A DNA stretch of 64,000 bases from positions 365,091 to 429,090 of the forward strand of contig CAJNDS010002383.1 of assembly GCA_905221605.1 (NCBI GenBank), in the 5' to 3' direction. Below the pieces are notes generated by a model. That model was not told the origin of the DNA. It did no database searches and saw only the letters and a program-made list of their open reading frames with translations. Position numbers and translations under genes: made by a program. This document shows positions 1 through 12,300 of the stretch, in pieces (positions within the stretch are counted from its first letter, which is position 1; the number at the start of each line of letters is the position of its first letter). The stretch comes from Symbiodinium natans (Eukaryota > Sar > Dinophyceae > Suessiales > Symbiodiniaceae).

Positions 1-40
1 CAAATCTCTTTCATTTACTGTTTGTTTGCTGGAGACAATT

Positions 41-94
41 TTTTTTTGTGTTTTGTGTGTGTGTGTGTGTGTCTTTGTCGTGTGTGTGTCAAAG
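41..94. repeat. T-rich and GT/CA microsatellite
   Basis: A T tract runs into (TG)n and then TGTCTTTGTCGTGTGTGTG. The rest of 1-820 shows no coding exon that I recognise on either strand. The region is mildly AT-rich and looks intergenic or intronic. Confidence 0.7.
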
Positions 95-823
95 CAGTAA
101 AGTGCAGCAACAAATGCAGCTGTATTTTGCTTCCAGACCAGACACTTAGCAATTGAAACTTTGCCAAGTGGAATGTTTCTGTTTCATTTTTTACCGTGCA
201 CAGTTTGGTTGAAAGTCCTTTACAGTAGCTGGAAAAATGTTCAAATTTCAAAGTTTTGACAATTTTGAAGATTTGAAGCAAAATTCAATGCACTGAAGCA
301 ACTTTCCAGAGCTTTTGAGGGCTCCACTTTCCATTTTCAAAGCATGTAAATCCGCTGTTGCTTGGAAAATTCTTTCTTTTTTAAGTTACCGTCCCTTCTT
401 GGTCAGCAAGAACTGCTTCCACCTAACAACGTCCGAGCAGCAGCTTAAGGCTGTAAGACTTCCTTAGGAACATGCCGCAACTTTTGAACCCAAGCAAACT
501 TTTGAGAATCGCTAATCAGCTGCTCTTAATCCAGAAACTTTTCTGGCTGCAGGGCATTGCTCTCAAGTCCACAGAAGTCCATCTGGCCTGGCTTTCCAAC
601 CTCCGCTCAGCACATTGCTAAAGGGAAAATCCGCGCAAAAGTTGCTGGAAATACGTTCGTCCAACACTGCTGGTAGCCGATCACTTCCAATAAGTCTCCA
701 GGTACACCAACTTGCAAGGGCATGTAAAAAGACACGCTAAGCAATTACAAAAATTTTTGCAACCAATCTTGCTTGTGCATGGTTGGGTCCATGGAATAAG
801 GTGCTTGATGACCTTAAGGGGTG

Positions 824-1736
824 AAGACGATGCCCCGCAGCCGTTTGTGAAACGCCATGGCATCCGAGCAGCAATGGCCCGCCTGCATTTTTCCATTAGT
901 TTCCAAGAAGCCTTAGTCAGTGCATGCGTTTTTTGCTTGGTGGAAGCAGCAAGGTGATGATAAGTTGTGGATGAATATATTTGGCCCACTTCGGATCTGC
1001 CACGCTCAAGCTTGCTCTCACTTGCTCGGTGATTTGCGCGAGTTTTGGTTCCTGGAAGTTTGCAAGCTATGACCACGTCGAGGTTGAGCACTGAGAGGGT
1101 GAGCCGGAGACTTGCATTAATTCGTGTGTCACGTGTTTGTCACAACGAACTCTTGGAGAGGTTCTAAGACAGCCCTGTCTAGCCAGGAAGATGCAAGGTG
1201 AATTCGTTTGTTACGAGTTTAGACAACGAACTCTTGGGGCCAATACAGAACCCAGGACAACCTGCCCTATGGTGGGATCTTGCATGAGTTTATGTTAGAG
1301 ATCGGCTGGTGTGTCGTTTGTTTTGTTTCGTGGCGAGTATGCACCAAGGGAATGTGGCCAGGGCATCCCCTTAGTGTTGAAGTGCCGAGCTGTGCTTGGA
1401 CTTTGGATCTTTGGCATGAACCCTCAGCAAAATGCGGGGGGAAGATCGTGGCTGATCATTGATGGTTTTATGATGTTTTGGATCAGCTTGTATAGAGTTG
1501 TTTTGCTTCGAAGTGATTGGGAATCTTTGTGATTCCATCCTCGATGTTTTTGCCTCGATGATTTCCCTAGGAAATCAAAGCCGAGTTTCAGCTTACATGT
1601 GAATTCGTTTAGTTTGCGCACTTCGTGACTTCTGGCTCAAGGCCTGCGAGTAAAAAAGAGTCCGCACTTGGTTGAGATAGGTTTGGGTTCGTGCTTTCAC
1701 GGGAAAAGGTACCAGAGGGACCTTCGGTTTTTCACG
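824..1736. repeat. Direct-repeat block, copy 1
   Basis: This block of about 0.9 kb is repeated, diverged, at 2316-3268. Shared landmarks in the same order are CGCCATGG near the left end, the phrase CTTGCATTAATTCG, AACGAACTCTTGGAGA, CCCAGGACAACCTGCC, GGAATGTGGCCAGGGCATCC, GAATTCGTTTAGTTTGCGCA and finally a segment ending GAGGGACCTTCGG. The copies differ by many substitutions and small indels, so the duplication is not recent. Several 60-110 codon ORFs fall inside, but none is kept in the same form in both copies, so I do not call them genes. It may be a duplicated intergenic segment or a non-autonomous mobile sequence. No terminal inverted repeats are obvious. Confidence 0.75.
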
Positions 1737-1798
1737 CTCTTTCCCCCGAGCTGGGGCCTGGCGGTGGGGGGGGGTGGCTGACGTGACAGCAGTCGGCA

Positions 1799-2308
1799 GT
1801 GTGGCAGATGCCGAGCGAAGGCATCGGTGGCCTGGAGGCTGAGGAGCAAGATTTGAAAAATCTGGTGAAGAAGACGGTCATCCAGCAAGATCGTGAGTTA
1901 GAGGCGGAGAAGAAGCGGAAAAGGATCGCTGAGCTCGAAGCAGCAGAAGCGGGGCGAGTAAAAAGGCCCGAGTTGAGCGAGAAGATTCTGTGCGCTCACC
2001 GATCACAGCTGGATGCTGTAACGATCGCTGGCAAATCGTCGCGCAGCCAACGTAACGGCAGGTTCCAAAAAACAAACCAAGACAAGCTGGCAGCAATCAG
2101 ACGAATCTTTGAGAAGATGCTGGATGAGAAGAAGAAAGCATCTGAGCCAAGCAAGTCTTCGCAAGATGTGATGATGGAGCGGTCGGGTGAGTTAAAGGAG
2201 ATGAAAGATGCGGCAAGGGAACGCCGATCGAGGGTTGTTGATGCCGCTGCAGAGAAGAAAGACGCTGCAGAGAAGAAAGATGATCCTTCTGGCCTCATAG
2301 AGTTGTAA
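1799..2308 (+). CDS. Lys/Glu-rich coiled-coil protein, hypothetical
   Basis: This open frame of 169 codons lies between the two copies of the direct repeat. The protein is strongly charged, with heptad-like stretches such as LEAEKKRKRIAELEAAE at about residues 33-50 and a near-repeat AAEKKDAAEKKD close to the C-terminus. No signal peptide, membrane segment or known domain is visible. A second ATG three codons in (MPSEGIG) is an alternative start. Codon use with many AAG and GAG codons is coding-like. The segment 2027-2113 within the ORF has an inverted partial copy at about 2452-2526, outside the ORF. It could be an exon of a longer gene, a retroposed copy or a fortuitous frame. I do not recognise a family. 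Confidence 0.45.
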   Translation: MWQMPSEGIGGLEAEEQDLKNLVKKTVIQQDRELEAEKKRKRIAELEAAEAGRVKRPELSEKILCAHRSQLDAVTIAGKSSRSQRNGRFQKTNQDKLAAIRRIFEKMLDEKKKASEPSKSSQDVMMERSGELKEMKDAARERRSRVVDAAAEKKDAAEKKDDPSGLIEL

Positions 2309-2526
2309 GAAGCCCTGCAGCTGTTTTCGGGACGCCATGGATTCTGGCCGCCATGGCACGCCCTCGTTTTTCCAGTCAGCGCATGTGTTTTTCGCTTGGT
2401 TTAAGCGGCAGCAAATTGATGATGAGTCAAGGAAGGGCAAGTTCCCCACTTACAAAGATTCTTCTGATTGCTGCCTGGTTGTCTTTTTGGACCTGCCGCT
2501 ACGTTGGTTGCGTTGCGATTTGCCAA
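2027..2526. repeat. Inverted repeat, arms 2027-2113 and 2452-2526
   Basis: The left arm reads CTGGCAAATCG..CAACGTAACGGCAGG..GGCAGCAATCAGA. The right arm, read on the opposite strand, gives TTGGCAAATCG..CAACGTAGCGGCAGG..GGCAGCAATCAGA, so long blocks match with scattered changes. The spacer is about 340 bp. The left arm is inside the coiled-coil ORF and the right arm is inside direct-repeat copy 2. A transcript could fold into a long imperfect hairpin. Confidence 0.65.
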
Positions 2527-3268
2527 CAATTTTTGGTTCTTTCCTGGACTTTGTGAGACTGAAGGCACGTCGAGGTCGAGTACTGAGAGTGGGGGAGCCT
2601 GAAACTTGCATTAATTCGTTTTGACCAACGAACTCTTGGAGACTTTCCAAGACCTCCCTGTCTAGTACAGGTGGATGCAAGTTGAATGCGTTTGTTGGGT
2701 ACCAATTGGACCCAGGACAACCTGCCTTATGGTGGGAACTTGCGTGAGTTTAAGTTTGATGTCAGAGATCGGTTGGTGTGTCGTTTGTTTCGTTTTGGTG
2801 GCGAGTACACCAAGGGAATGTGGCCAGGGCATCCCCTTAGTGTTGAAGTGCCGAGCAGTTCGGATCTTTGGCATGAACCGTCAGCAAAATGCGGGGCGGT
2901 GGAAGATCGTGGCTGATCGTTGATGGTTTTGTCATATTTTGGATCAGCTTGTATGGATTTGTTTTGCTTCGGAGTGATTGGGAATCGTTGTGATCCCATC
3001 GTCGATGTTTTTGCCTCGATGATTTCTATAGGAAATCATACGAGTATGTTTTTGCCCAATACGCTACTTTGAGTGAGTGTGCAGTGAGTAGGAACTGTGT
3101 TCTGAAGCTCGTTTAAGCTCACAACTGAATTCGTTTAGTTTGCGCACTTCGTGACTTCTGGGTCAAGGCCTGCGAGTGAAAAAGAGTGTGTCTGCACTTG
3201 GTTTAGATAGGTTGGGTTCGTGCTTTCAAGGGAAAAGGTACTAGAGGGACCTTCGGCTTTTTGCGTCC
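2316..3268. repeat. Direct-repeat block, copy 2
   Basis: This is the second copy of the block at 824-1736, in the same orientation. It has one extra stretch of about 70 bp near 3045-3115 (AATACGCTACTTTGAGTG and following) that copy 1 lacks. Both copies contain a short palindrome-like element around GATTTCC/TATAGGAAATC, at 1558-1577 and 3018-3038. From 3269 to 3650 I see only purine-rich simple sequence (GGTGGGAGGGG) and no supported gene. Confidence 0.75.
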
Positions 3269-3649
3269 GCATTATTGCTACTGCCTTGTATTGTCCTTTT
3301 TGTTGAGAAGGAAACAACTGTAAGGATGGGGTGGGGGTTGGAGCGGTGAGGGGTGGAGGGGGAAGGTGGGAGGGGTGGAAGGGGAGGTGGAGTCGGAGGT
3401 GGGGCCTAGGGCCTGGTGGTTGTATGTTTGTTGCTTTCCGGAACGCGCCCGAAAGAACCAACTTACCTCTGAAGCGTTTCTGAAAACAATTGCCCGCCCT
3501 GCGCGCCATGGCACACGGCGCGCCTTGTATTTCTTCACTTGCGCCTCTCGCTTGAGCAGTAAATGCGGCTGCATTGCTGGGATTTGGCGCAGAAGCTTCA
3601 GTTCTTCATTCTTGATTTTTCGGCAACTAGATGGAAACACACACGTCGT

Positions 3650-4496
3650 GGCCATGACTGTTGTTATTGTTGTGATTATTTATTGTCAAATGGATTAGTT
3701 GCTATTATGTTTCTATTTGACACACTATGACAAACATCACAATTGCGATTATAATTTATAATCATTATGTGATTATTGCAATCATCAGTGCAATCGCTCA
3801 GAAGATACAGAGTATGGACCCACGATTTCAGTGGTTTGGATTTTTTGGCAAAATTTTTCAAGCAACTACAGTTGAAACATATGATGCGCAGGGAAGACTT
3901 AGGATTCAAAGGCATCCGCGACTTTCGCATTGCCTCCGTGCTAAAACATTCACTACGATTTCTAAAGCTCACGAAGCTCAAGCTGAAATCACATTGTTTA
4001 GAGAGGCGGTGACAAAAACATTGTTGATTTGACAGTTTTTTTGGAACTCGGTTGTTTACCGTCGTGCAGTTTGCATCCCCGCGACACCAATTTTGGGACC
4101 CAACATCCATGTCCCACGCGATTCATAAGTTTGGCCCTCTTCTTTACACGCATCCATGGTGTGGTGTCCGGGCCCTCACTGCAACAATAAGCCAATGGTT
4201 TTCGGGCCTTTTTGGTTATGAGTATTATTCTGATTTCGAAAAGACGGTTGTTTCGTATTTTTCACCAGCATTGACAAGTATTATTAAATGATTAGTCTTA
4301 TTGATATTCATATTATTATCATCATCAGTCCAAATTTTTCTTCCATGATTTTCGCGGTGTTGCCATTTTGGGATTGTTACCGTTAGTTATTCCGCCAATT
4401 ACGATTATTGCGACGGCTACCGTTAGACCCTGTAGTACTATTACTACCACGAGTACTATTGTTCCGATTAGTGCGATAATTACTTCCTACTTTTAC

Positions 4497-4546
<50 letters not shown>

Positions 4547-4570
4547 TTTATTTTTTATTATCATTTCTTT
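3650..4570. other. AT-rich island with (TAT)n microsatellite
   Basis: Base composition falls sharply relative to the flanks, with runs such as ATTATTTATTGTCAAATGG and a (TTA)n tract of about 60 bp at 4495-4553. The frames open here encode low-complexity Leu/Ile runs and are not credible proteins. The change in composition suggests inserted or unconstrained DNA. Confidence 0.6.
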
Positions 4571-5746
4571 TGCGACAGGTCTCGCGACGGCGTTTCAAAG
4601 TCGTACTAGACCTCGAGATTTGGCGTATGGAAACACGTTGCGTGTGAGAAGGGCGCAAAGCCCCATCGAAAAAAACAAAAACGATCCCAAACCCAGTAAA
4701 GCTGCAGCCCAAATGTTAGACCGCAAGCTTGAGCAGATCATGCTGCATGATTGCTTTGCAGACCAAAGGTTGGGCCGGATGCTAATTCGTGCGCTGCAAC
4801 TCGCTGCTACGGGTGACCCGTTGTTGTAAAGACCGATCAGCATATGGCATATGATGCCACAATATGCCACATGCATTGGGACCATTCGGAGTGCAGTCGA
4901 TGACTGCGCTTGTAGGACTCTCTTTTCAGGCTGACCGGAGCCATTACGTCATGTTCGTGCTCACAAGGGGTTTTGACAGAAGTGTCATTGAAGCTCAAAG
5001 CGAGAACTGTGTCGGGGGTCGAACAAAACAAGTCCGGAGCTCTATGCCGAAATGCCTGCACCGGTGTGATATGAGCTGGACGACGGGACACCGGCAATAG
5101 ATGGCCGTGATGGTTCAGATTGTTGAGGCCAGACATTTTCTGATAAGCTGGAATGGGCAGCGTGAATCCATTGGTAGTCAACACTTTGGGTTGTAGGATG
5201 GGTATAAGGCGGTTTCGCGATCAAAACATTTAAAGTTTGGGTGTCTTAAGGGATCAGAGGCGTATTCGCGCTTTGTCAGTGGGGCGGGGTATTTTGTGGG
5301 GGCGACTTTTGTAAATGAACGAACCAGGTTTGACTGTTTGACCCTGTGTTATTGACGCGGCTCTCATTGATCCATGGCTCTCTCACCAGTGATGGGCAGA
5401 ACTCAGCTGTCAAATCTAGAAGTCAGAGACTGCTCCCAAGCATACAGTTCTCGCAAGTCCGACAAAAGACGTCCACAAGCAAGATGATGTGTTAAGGCTG
5501 TTTAAAGCTTCGGAATTAAAGTTCGGATCTAGTGTTCCAGGGTTTGGCTTTTAGGGTCGTTGACGTGTGTGCTGCACGCCAGCCTGAGCTGGAGCCTCAG
5601 ATATTTTTCGGAGCTACGAGTTGGCCATGAGGCGTGGTTTCAAGCCTTGGGTTCAAGTGCTGCAAAAGCAAACCCTTCAGCATTGCTTCTTAGCACTCTT
5701 CTGAGTCTACTGCAAAACGATGGAAATCACAATTGCGGAGCGCTCC

Positions 5747-5890
5747 GACCCCCACACCATTGCACCCCCACACCCCCACGCACCCACACAATCCCACACC
5801 CACATACCCACACACCCACACACCCACTTACCCACACACCCACCCACGCAGTCCCATGCAGTCCCACGCAGTCCCACGCAGTCCCAGACA
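5747..5890. repeat. CACACCC-type and AGTCCCACGC tandem repeats
   Basis: A C/A-rich tract of imperfect (CACACCCA)n passes into four copies of a decamer CAGTCCCACG/TG. Between 4838 and 6365 I see no conserved exon apart from the first kelch fragment at the right edge. If the kelch gene has further 5' exons, they lie in or before this interval and were not identified. Confidence 0.7.
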
Positions 5891-6365
5891 ACATGTCATT
5901 CGAGGTCACGGCTCGCTTTGATGGAGCGCAGTTGGAGAGCTCAGAGTGAAGACACGTGGTGAACACTTTTTGAGAGGTATGGAGAGTTTTGACAGAGTTC
6001 TCGTGATTTGCCAAGTTGGAGCCTTTAAGGCTCTGTGACAGGGATTGACATTGCACATAATTTGGCCGAGCCGAAAAGATTCTTCTATGTTGCACCAAAC
6101 TTCAGCAAAGCAGCTCAGACCTCAACTGACACGACTTGTCGGTTATGCAGTTATACTTCACTTCGAGCCTGAGTCTGCACGTCTTACGGGGAAGGGTTTA
6201 GGGCCTTTCGGGCCGCAGGGGCTGATTGGGTAGAGCGCCACTTAACTTTCCCGAAGCACACATCCCGAAGTTGAAGGACCTGCGCATGCAGCGAGGTGTT
6301 GCAGGGTGTCGCAAGATCCCCCAAGAACTCAGCCCCCAAGAGCCCCCCACCTCAAAACGTCCGAG

Positions 6366-9300
6366 GTACCACTGGGGAGGCGGAGATGGAGGCTTACCTC
6401 TGATTCGATGTAATGGTGCCCAGGGGAGTTGCGTTTTTTTGGGGTTCAGGAGTTTCAGGAGTTCGGAGTTTGTGAGCCTCTGGAAGGACATGTTCACCGA
6501 GGAGCGACTGGTTGTAGATGTGATTTTTTTCCTGAGAGGTCTTGGGGGTCTGGAAATGATTTGCTTTTTGTGCGCCCTTGAGTTCCCCCCAAGATCCGGG
6601 AAGAGCTACCTGTGAAAGGCTTCTGCAAGTGCGCAGCAGGTGGACGACGTGGAGTGCAGCAAGTCAGCCATCAACCAATGGTCCGTGGTCAAGCCATTCG
6701 GGGGCTGCCGGGAAGCCCGGTTGGGGGGCAAGCCCAGTGCATTCTGGATTTGGGTCAGACCTGGGCTCAAAGACCCAGTGGTTCTTAAAAGTAATTTGTA
6801 CGCAGGTGTCCTTCAAGAGTCTTGCAGGGTTCTGACAGTGGCCCCTCAAGTCATGAAAGACGGCACTAGGAAATCTGTTCCGTTAAAGATCGGGCACTAT
6901 GTCGTTTCCTTTTGGTGCTCCTGAGGTCAGCCACCGAAGCAGAGATCGCTGCATGCGAGCATCGTGGTGGGTGATTGCCTCTACATCTTCGGAGGGTGCG
7001 CCGGCAATGGTGGTTCCCGAATGATGCTTTCATTCTGCCTGGGCGCTCAGACACTTTAGGCTAGACTGCTAAAACGAGGTACGATGGTAGCAGCAGGGTG
7101 AACGACTTCTACAAGTTCAGCTTCAAGGAGCGGGGAACTGTAGCTGGCGGGGTTGAAGAAGACGGGGCGCCGACATTTTTTGCATTTGTTTTTAAGCTCG
7201 CTTATCCTGGCTGCGAGTCTGCGCAGGACTTTGAGTACAGAAGTGCCCAAACTCTTCCAATGTCTTGCTGAAGTATCTTTACGCTTCTTCCGGGTTAAGA
7301 AATGTGTTGATGCCAGCTTGGGAACGTCAGGAAGTCAAAATAAAAAATCCCGAAATGCAATACACACTCAACACTCAGCTTCAGCATTTGCCAGACGTCC
7401 AAGGGATCGTGCGGCTTGTGCTGCGACATGTCGCGACCCCGCCGCACATTTGTGTAAAGCGGTTTCGCATGCTAATCCGACCAAGCCCTCGGCCAACCTT
7501 TGTCCGAAATTCCGGAACCCGCCCTGAAGTCCTTTCTCACACAGCCCTGACAACAGAAGCTCTGTCTGCTCTGAACGGTCGCTTGCAACCTCAGCCTAGG
7601 ACCGCCTAAATCCGCCTAAATCCCCCAAAGCTGAAGACTGCAACGCATCTGCCTTCCAGCGGATGTTTTCTGAAATGTGCTTGAGCCGAGTTTGATCTTC
7701 CAGTCGACTTGCAAACAACCGATACCCACATCAATCGACCAGGCTTCCAAGTGGTCGCAGATACATCCTGCAGGCAAGGCGTTTTCGGAGTGAGCAATTG
7801 TTCGGAGTGAGTCGCGCGCGTGACAGGGCTTGAGTTTTCTCTCTATCTGGCTCGCGTGAGCTCTTTCCGCTCTGCTCATCTCTGCTCTGCAGGCTTCCCG
7901 TCTTCAAACGGGTCTTGATCTCCCAAAAGAAGTGTCAACAACAAGCGCAAAGCTAGCAAGCGCTCGAGCAAGATCGAGAAACTTCAAGAGCCCCAACAAA
8001 AGAATCCACAGAGTTGCAGGCAGCAGCCCGACAGCACGTGACCGGCACGTGGTGGTGCGGGGCGCCCAAGTTCCTGAAGCGCCGCTCCAAACCCGGATGC
8101 CCTGAACCTGGCTGTGAACTCATTACCCGTAGGGCTCCCAATCTTGCGACGCATGGGCTCACAGCAACCGCTTTGAGACGTTTTTTGGCAAGCAGAGAAC
8201 AACATGTGCAGGGCCACATGTTTCCAGAGCCCCTGCACAGTCCTTTGCTCCGTGACTGCGAGGTCCTACGCGGACAAGATCTACATCTTCGCTGGTTACG
8301 ATGGCAACAACCGTGTGAACGACTTCTGGCAGTATGACACTGAGCACGAGGCAGAGTTGTGGGACGTCCAAGACTCGTTCTGGCTTGCAGCTTGTGGAAC
8401 CGATGGACTTTCGTTGCAGAATATTGCCATGTGATGAAGTGGTGAATGTAGCCAAGCTCAACGTAAAAGGGGGGAGGGTTGAGGGGGTTGAGGGGGTTGA
8501 GGGGGTTGAGGGAGTTGAGGGAGTTGAGGGGGTTGAGGGGGTTGAGCGAGTTGAGGGGTTGAGGGGGTTGAGGGGGTTGAGGGGGTTGAGGCCTTGAACT
8601 AAGCTACAAGATATGACAAGATGGCCAGGTCTGGAGCACGGTCGATGCCGCTCTGGGCAATCCACCCACCCCACGGCACAGTCGCGCTCCAAGTCCATGC
8701 AGCCTTGGCAAAGCCCTCCCCCCCTTTTTTGTGTTAGAGCTGCTTGCCTGTTTTCCCCACCCTTGGGTTTCGGGTTTAGGGGGTTGTTCGATTGCAAAGT
8801 CAGCCCATTCTGCTCGCCCATACTCCTCGGTTTCCTGGACAGAATCCTGCAAGAACTCCGCCAAGCAGTGCTGTGGGAGTGTGACCTCAGACTACACATG
8901 TATTTCCCCAAACTCCCGCCAAAAACCAGCCCTGCACAAGAGCATTTTTCAAATCCTAACCTCAGCTCTTGTAAGTTGTGCTGCTTGTCTTCCTGTTGCT
9001 GTAGGGGCTCCCGAAGGCCTGGAGCAACATGTTTCAAGACATCTGTACAACAACAAGCCCAAATCAGATTGAACACGTTCCGAAGAGCAGGCTTCAACCC
9101 AGAATGCATGTACTGGCATCTTCCCAGGCCACTCGGGTGTCGAGTACGACGGATCCATGTACATATTTGCAGGCTACGACGGGAACTACAGGACGGGATT
9201 GTATTGTGTATGGCACCAGGTATCCTGAAACCGGTTGCGTGTTCGGCGTGTAGGCCGAACCCTCTATCCCAGAACTGTTGCCTAAAACGGGCTTTCGCTG

Positions 9301-12300
9301 TTAGCGGTGGCTTCACGGAAGCAATACCGAGAAGTTTGACGATTCCAAAGACACTCGAGGTTTAGGTCTAGGGGTATATGGAATGGTGTGCAGTGTTGAT
9401 CACGAAGGGTCCTGCAAAAAGTTGACAAATGGTTCGTGCAACTCGCCGGGGTGGACTTGCCGCTGCGAAGGGTGCTTGAAAGTGCCAAACGACTTGTCAT
9501 GATCATGATGATATTTGCTGCGAAAGCGTTTGGTCTTCTCGCTCTTTTGTTCGTCGGGTTTCGAAGTTCACGACCGTCACAAAATCGGGCGATCTAAGGC
9601 CTTTTGAAATAGGTCCCAAAAACATCTGCTTCCAAAGCCTAGTGGCCTAGTTAGCACATTCCAGATTTGGCTGCTACTCCGGAAGCGCATCTCCCGCCTT
9701 CGAGGAGTGACTTTCACCGGTACAACTTCCCGCAGCGCAAGTGGTCCGGAGCCAAGAACTGGAGAAACTTCAGGACGCAAGATGCCTTCGCGCCTTCATG
9801 TTCGTGGCTGTGAGGTGCTTGCGGTTTTGTGCCGTTGTGGTGGGTGCTGAATGTGGTCGTTTAGTCGGGCTTCAGGGCGCTTGAGGTGGACATAGCCGTG
9901 GAACATGATGGAGGTCCAGGGAAAGTCTGGGAGTTCCCGGAGTTCCCACAGTGGCCAGAGACCGAAAACCCCGGCCCAAAGGGGGTCCTAAACATCCGAA
10001 AACGTTGCTCGCGAGGTCCATCGTCCCTGTCAAGGGATCCGTGCCCAAGGCACGCTACAGGACCTCGGCAGTGGCGTGCGCTCGCAGTTCAGAGTGCTGG
10101 CAGCAAATGTCTTCAATCCATGCCATGAGTCAATGAGAGCTTACTACCGCACTGTCTCTGCACAAGCTCAGTGCACCTGTGCGGCCTCAGGGCCGCAGTG
10201 ATCAGTAGTGCTGCCACAATGTAGGTGCAATCTTCGTTTCTAGTTGATTCATGCTGTATGCGCACACCTTGCGCACGTCATGCTTCACGGACTTGGCGGC
10301 GAAAGGCCCACGCTCTCGTCGAACTTGATCTCTATGCAGTCGCTGTGCACGCAAAGGCTCTCATGTCCTTTGAGGCGTCTTTCTCAACGAAAATCGGCTT
10401 GAGCTCGCCTGCCCGAAGTAATCATTGGATCTCGGACACTCTTGAAGGTCCACCTGCCACTTGAATTAGCTCGCTTCATTCCCTTTCAGTCATCTTTTCG
10501 GCTCACTTTCGCAGCTTCATCCTGATGTTGGCTGCCTAGACTCGATGTAAATCCGCCTGGATGCGGCTTGCCAAAGAGGCTTTTGCCATAGAGTACGTGC
10601 TCCGCTCACAAGCTTGTCAGCACAAGAATGTCTTGCTGATGAGGCGGCCACAGTGCAGTGTAAGACGTAGGGTACTAACAGTTTCGGATCGTTGGCCTTG
10701 CCAAGTGGCTCTGCTCTCGGCTTTCGGCGCTTGGCACTTGCCTTGTCTGCGTCGCTTGCGTCGTCTTTTTGTGGTTTGCGGCAGCTCATTGAGGCGCTCC
10801 TCCTTTTGAGGCGCCTCTTTGGGTTGGGTTCGGCTCGTCACTCAGGTTGACGGTTCGGACACATGAGCCCCCAGGGCTTGAAACCAAGTCATGGAAGTGG
10901 TCAAGGTAGGTCTGGAACGTGCTTAGGCTTGCATTGTTTTCGTCTGGCTGAAGTGTCGCTGGCATGTTCTGGGGAGGGCCTGAGTTTCTGGATCTGTCGC
11001 ATCTGCCCTGACATTTCCTGGACATTCCATGACGTCAGCTTCGGGAGTTGCTCGCCTGCCCTGGGTTCCATGTCTTGTGAGCACGGGTCATTGGGGTGCA
11101 GCTGTCCCTAAGCCGACGTAGTCCCACAAAGTCACAAGCTGAAGTTCCAGCAAACTGTCCCTTCCTCAGATTTTCTACGAAGCTCTCAGCCCCATGTCCT
11201 TCCACGGAAAAGTCTCAAGAAACTTCGAGATTTGCAACCCCAGACGCCCAGCTGAGAGGTACAAGAATCGTATGCTTGTGGTTGGGGGTCACGATGGCGC
11301 CAAGCACTTGAACGATTTTTACCAGCTTCTTGGCTTCTCTTAAGGGCTTTTTTGTTCTTGGACTGCTTTTGACACTATTCCCCAAGATACCTCGAATTTT
11401 GAATCGCCGCACCGCAGACCCCCGAGGTTCAATTTCGACACGCTGGAGTGCACATCCTCAGATACCAGGGTTTAGGGTTTAGGGTTTCGTGTTTAGGGTT
11501 TAGGGGCTCCTGAGTTTTCCTCTCGTTTATAGCTTTTAGAGTCCAGGGCCTGTCCGCTTGTCGGAGGCTGTCTAATTGCTTTCTGTAAACGGGCTTTCCG
11601 CAAGTTGAGTGAGAGTTTAGTGCAAGGCTGAAGCCCCCGGAAGCCCTCACAACCCGCTGCCGAAAGAACTGCTCAGCTGGCCTCTCTCAAAGCCCATGCC
11701 GGCCTGCAAGCCCGCAAAGGGTCTCAAAAAGGTTTCACAAGGCCCTCAAGGACACCTCAAGGGGCCTCCAAGGGTCCCAATGGCTGTTTCTTTGTTTTGG
11801 CGGAGTCTGCTCGAGGTTTCATGTGTCACTCGAGGGGAGCATCTCCTTAGGTTCGCGGCTTTGTGCCACACCGTTTGCCACTTGTCACCCCCGCCCCGGC
11901 CTTTCGCACCCCAAGCACTGCGTCCTTTGCAGGGAACCCTCCAACCGCCCCCAAGGTGGAGCCTGGTGGAAACGACAGGGCAGGTGCGCGTTTTTCTTGG
12001 TGTCTCCTGTTGAGCTTCTCATACGACTCACCCGTTCTTGAGCAAATCTCCCGACCTCACTGTCAACTCAGGCCTAACTCTACACCCTGCCCCAAGCCCC
12101 ATGTCCTAATCCTGGTAGCCCGCACGGCTGAAAGTGCAATGTGTTGCTGAGAGTCTCCGCAGAGATACTCTGCTGTTGGATGCGTCTTGCCGGTGTGAAA
12201 TCCACCTGGCAAGTGAAACCGAACCCGTGCCGAATGTAGGAGAAGCACAAGGAGCTTTTAAGTTCCGTCAAGGCGCAACTCGGAACCCAACCCACTTAGA

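Noticed and set aside
1626-1645. TTCTGGCTCAAGG as a relic of the dinoflagellate spliced leader
   Set aside because: Only the TGGCTCAAG tail matches. The CCATTTT part is absent and the diverged second repeat copy reads GGGTCAAGG.
4368-4829. 153-codon ORF with a Leu run
   Set aside because: It crosses the (TTA)n microsatellite. The distal 80 codons look mildly coding-like, but no domain or exon partner was found.
8159-9316. 385-codon minus-strand ORF with Ser-Thr-Pro repeats
   Set aside because: It is antisense to at least four kelch exons that fit a conserved family, and its repeats come from the GGGGGTTGA array.
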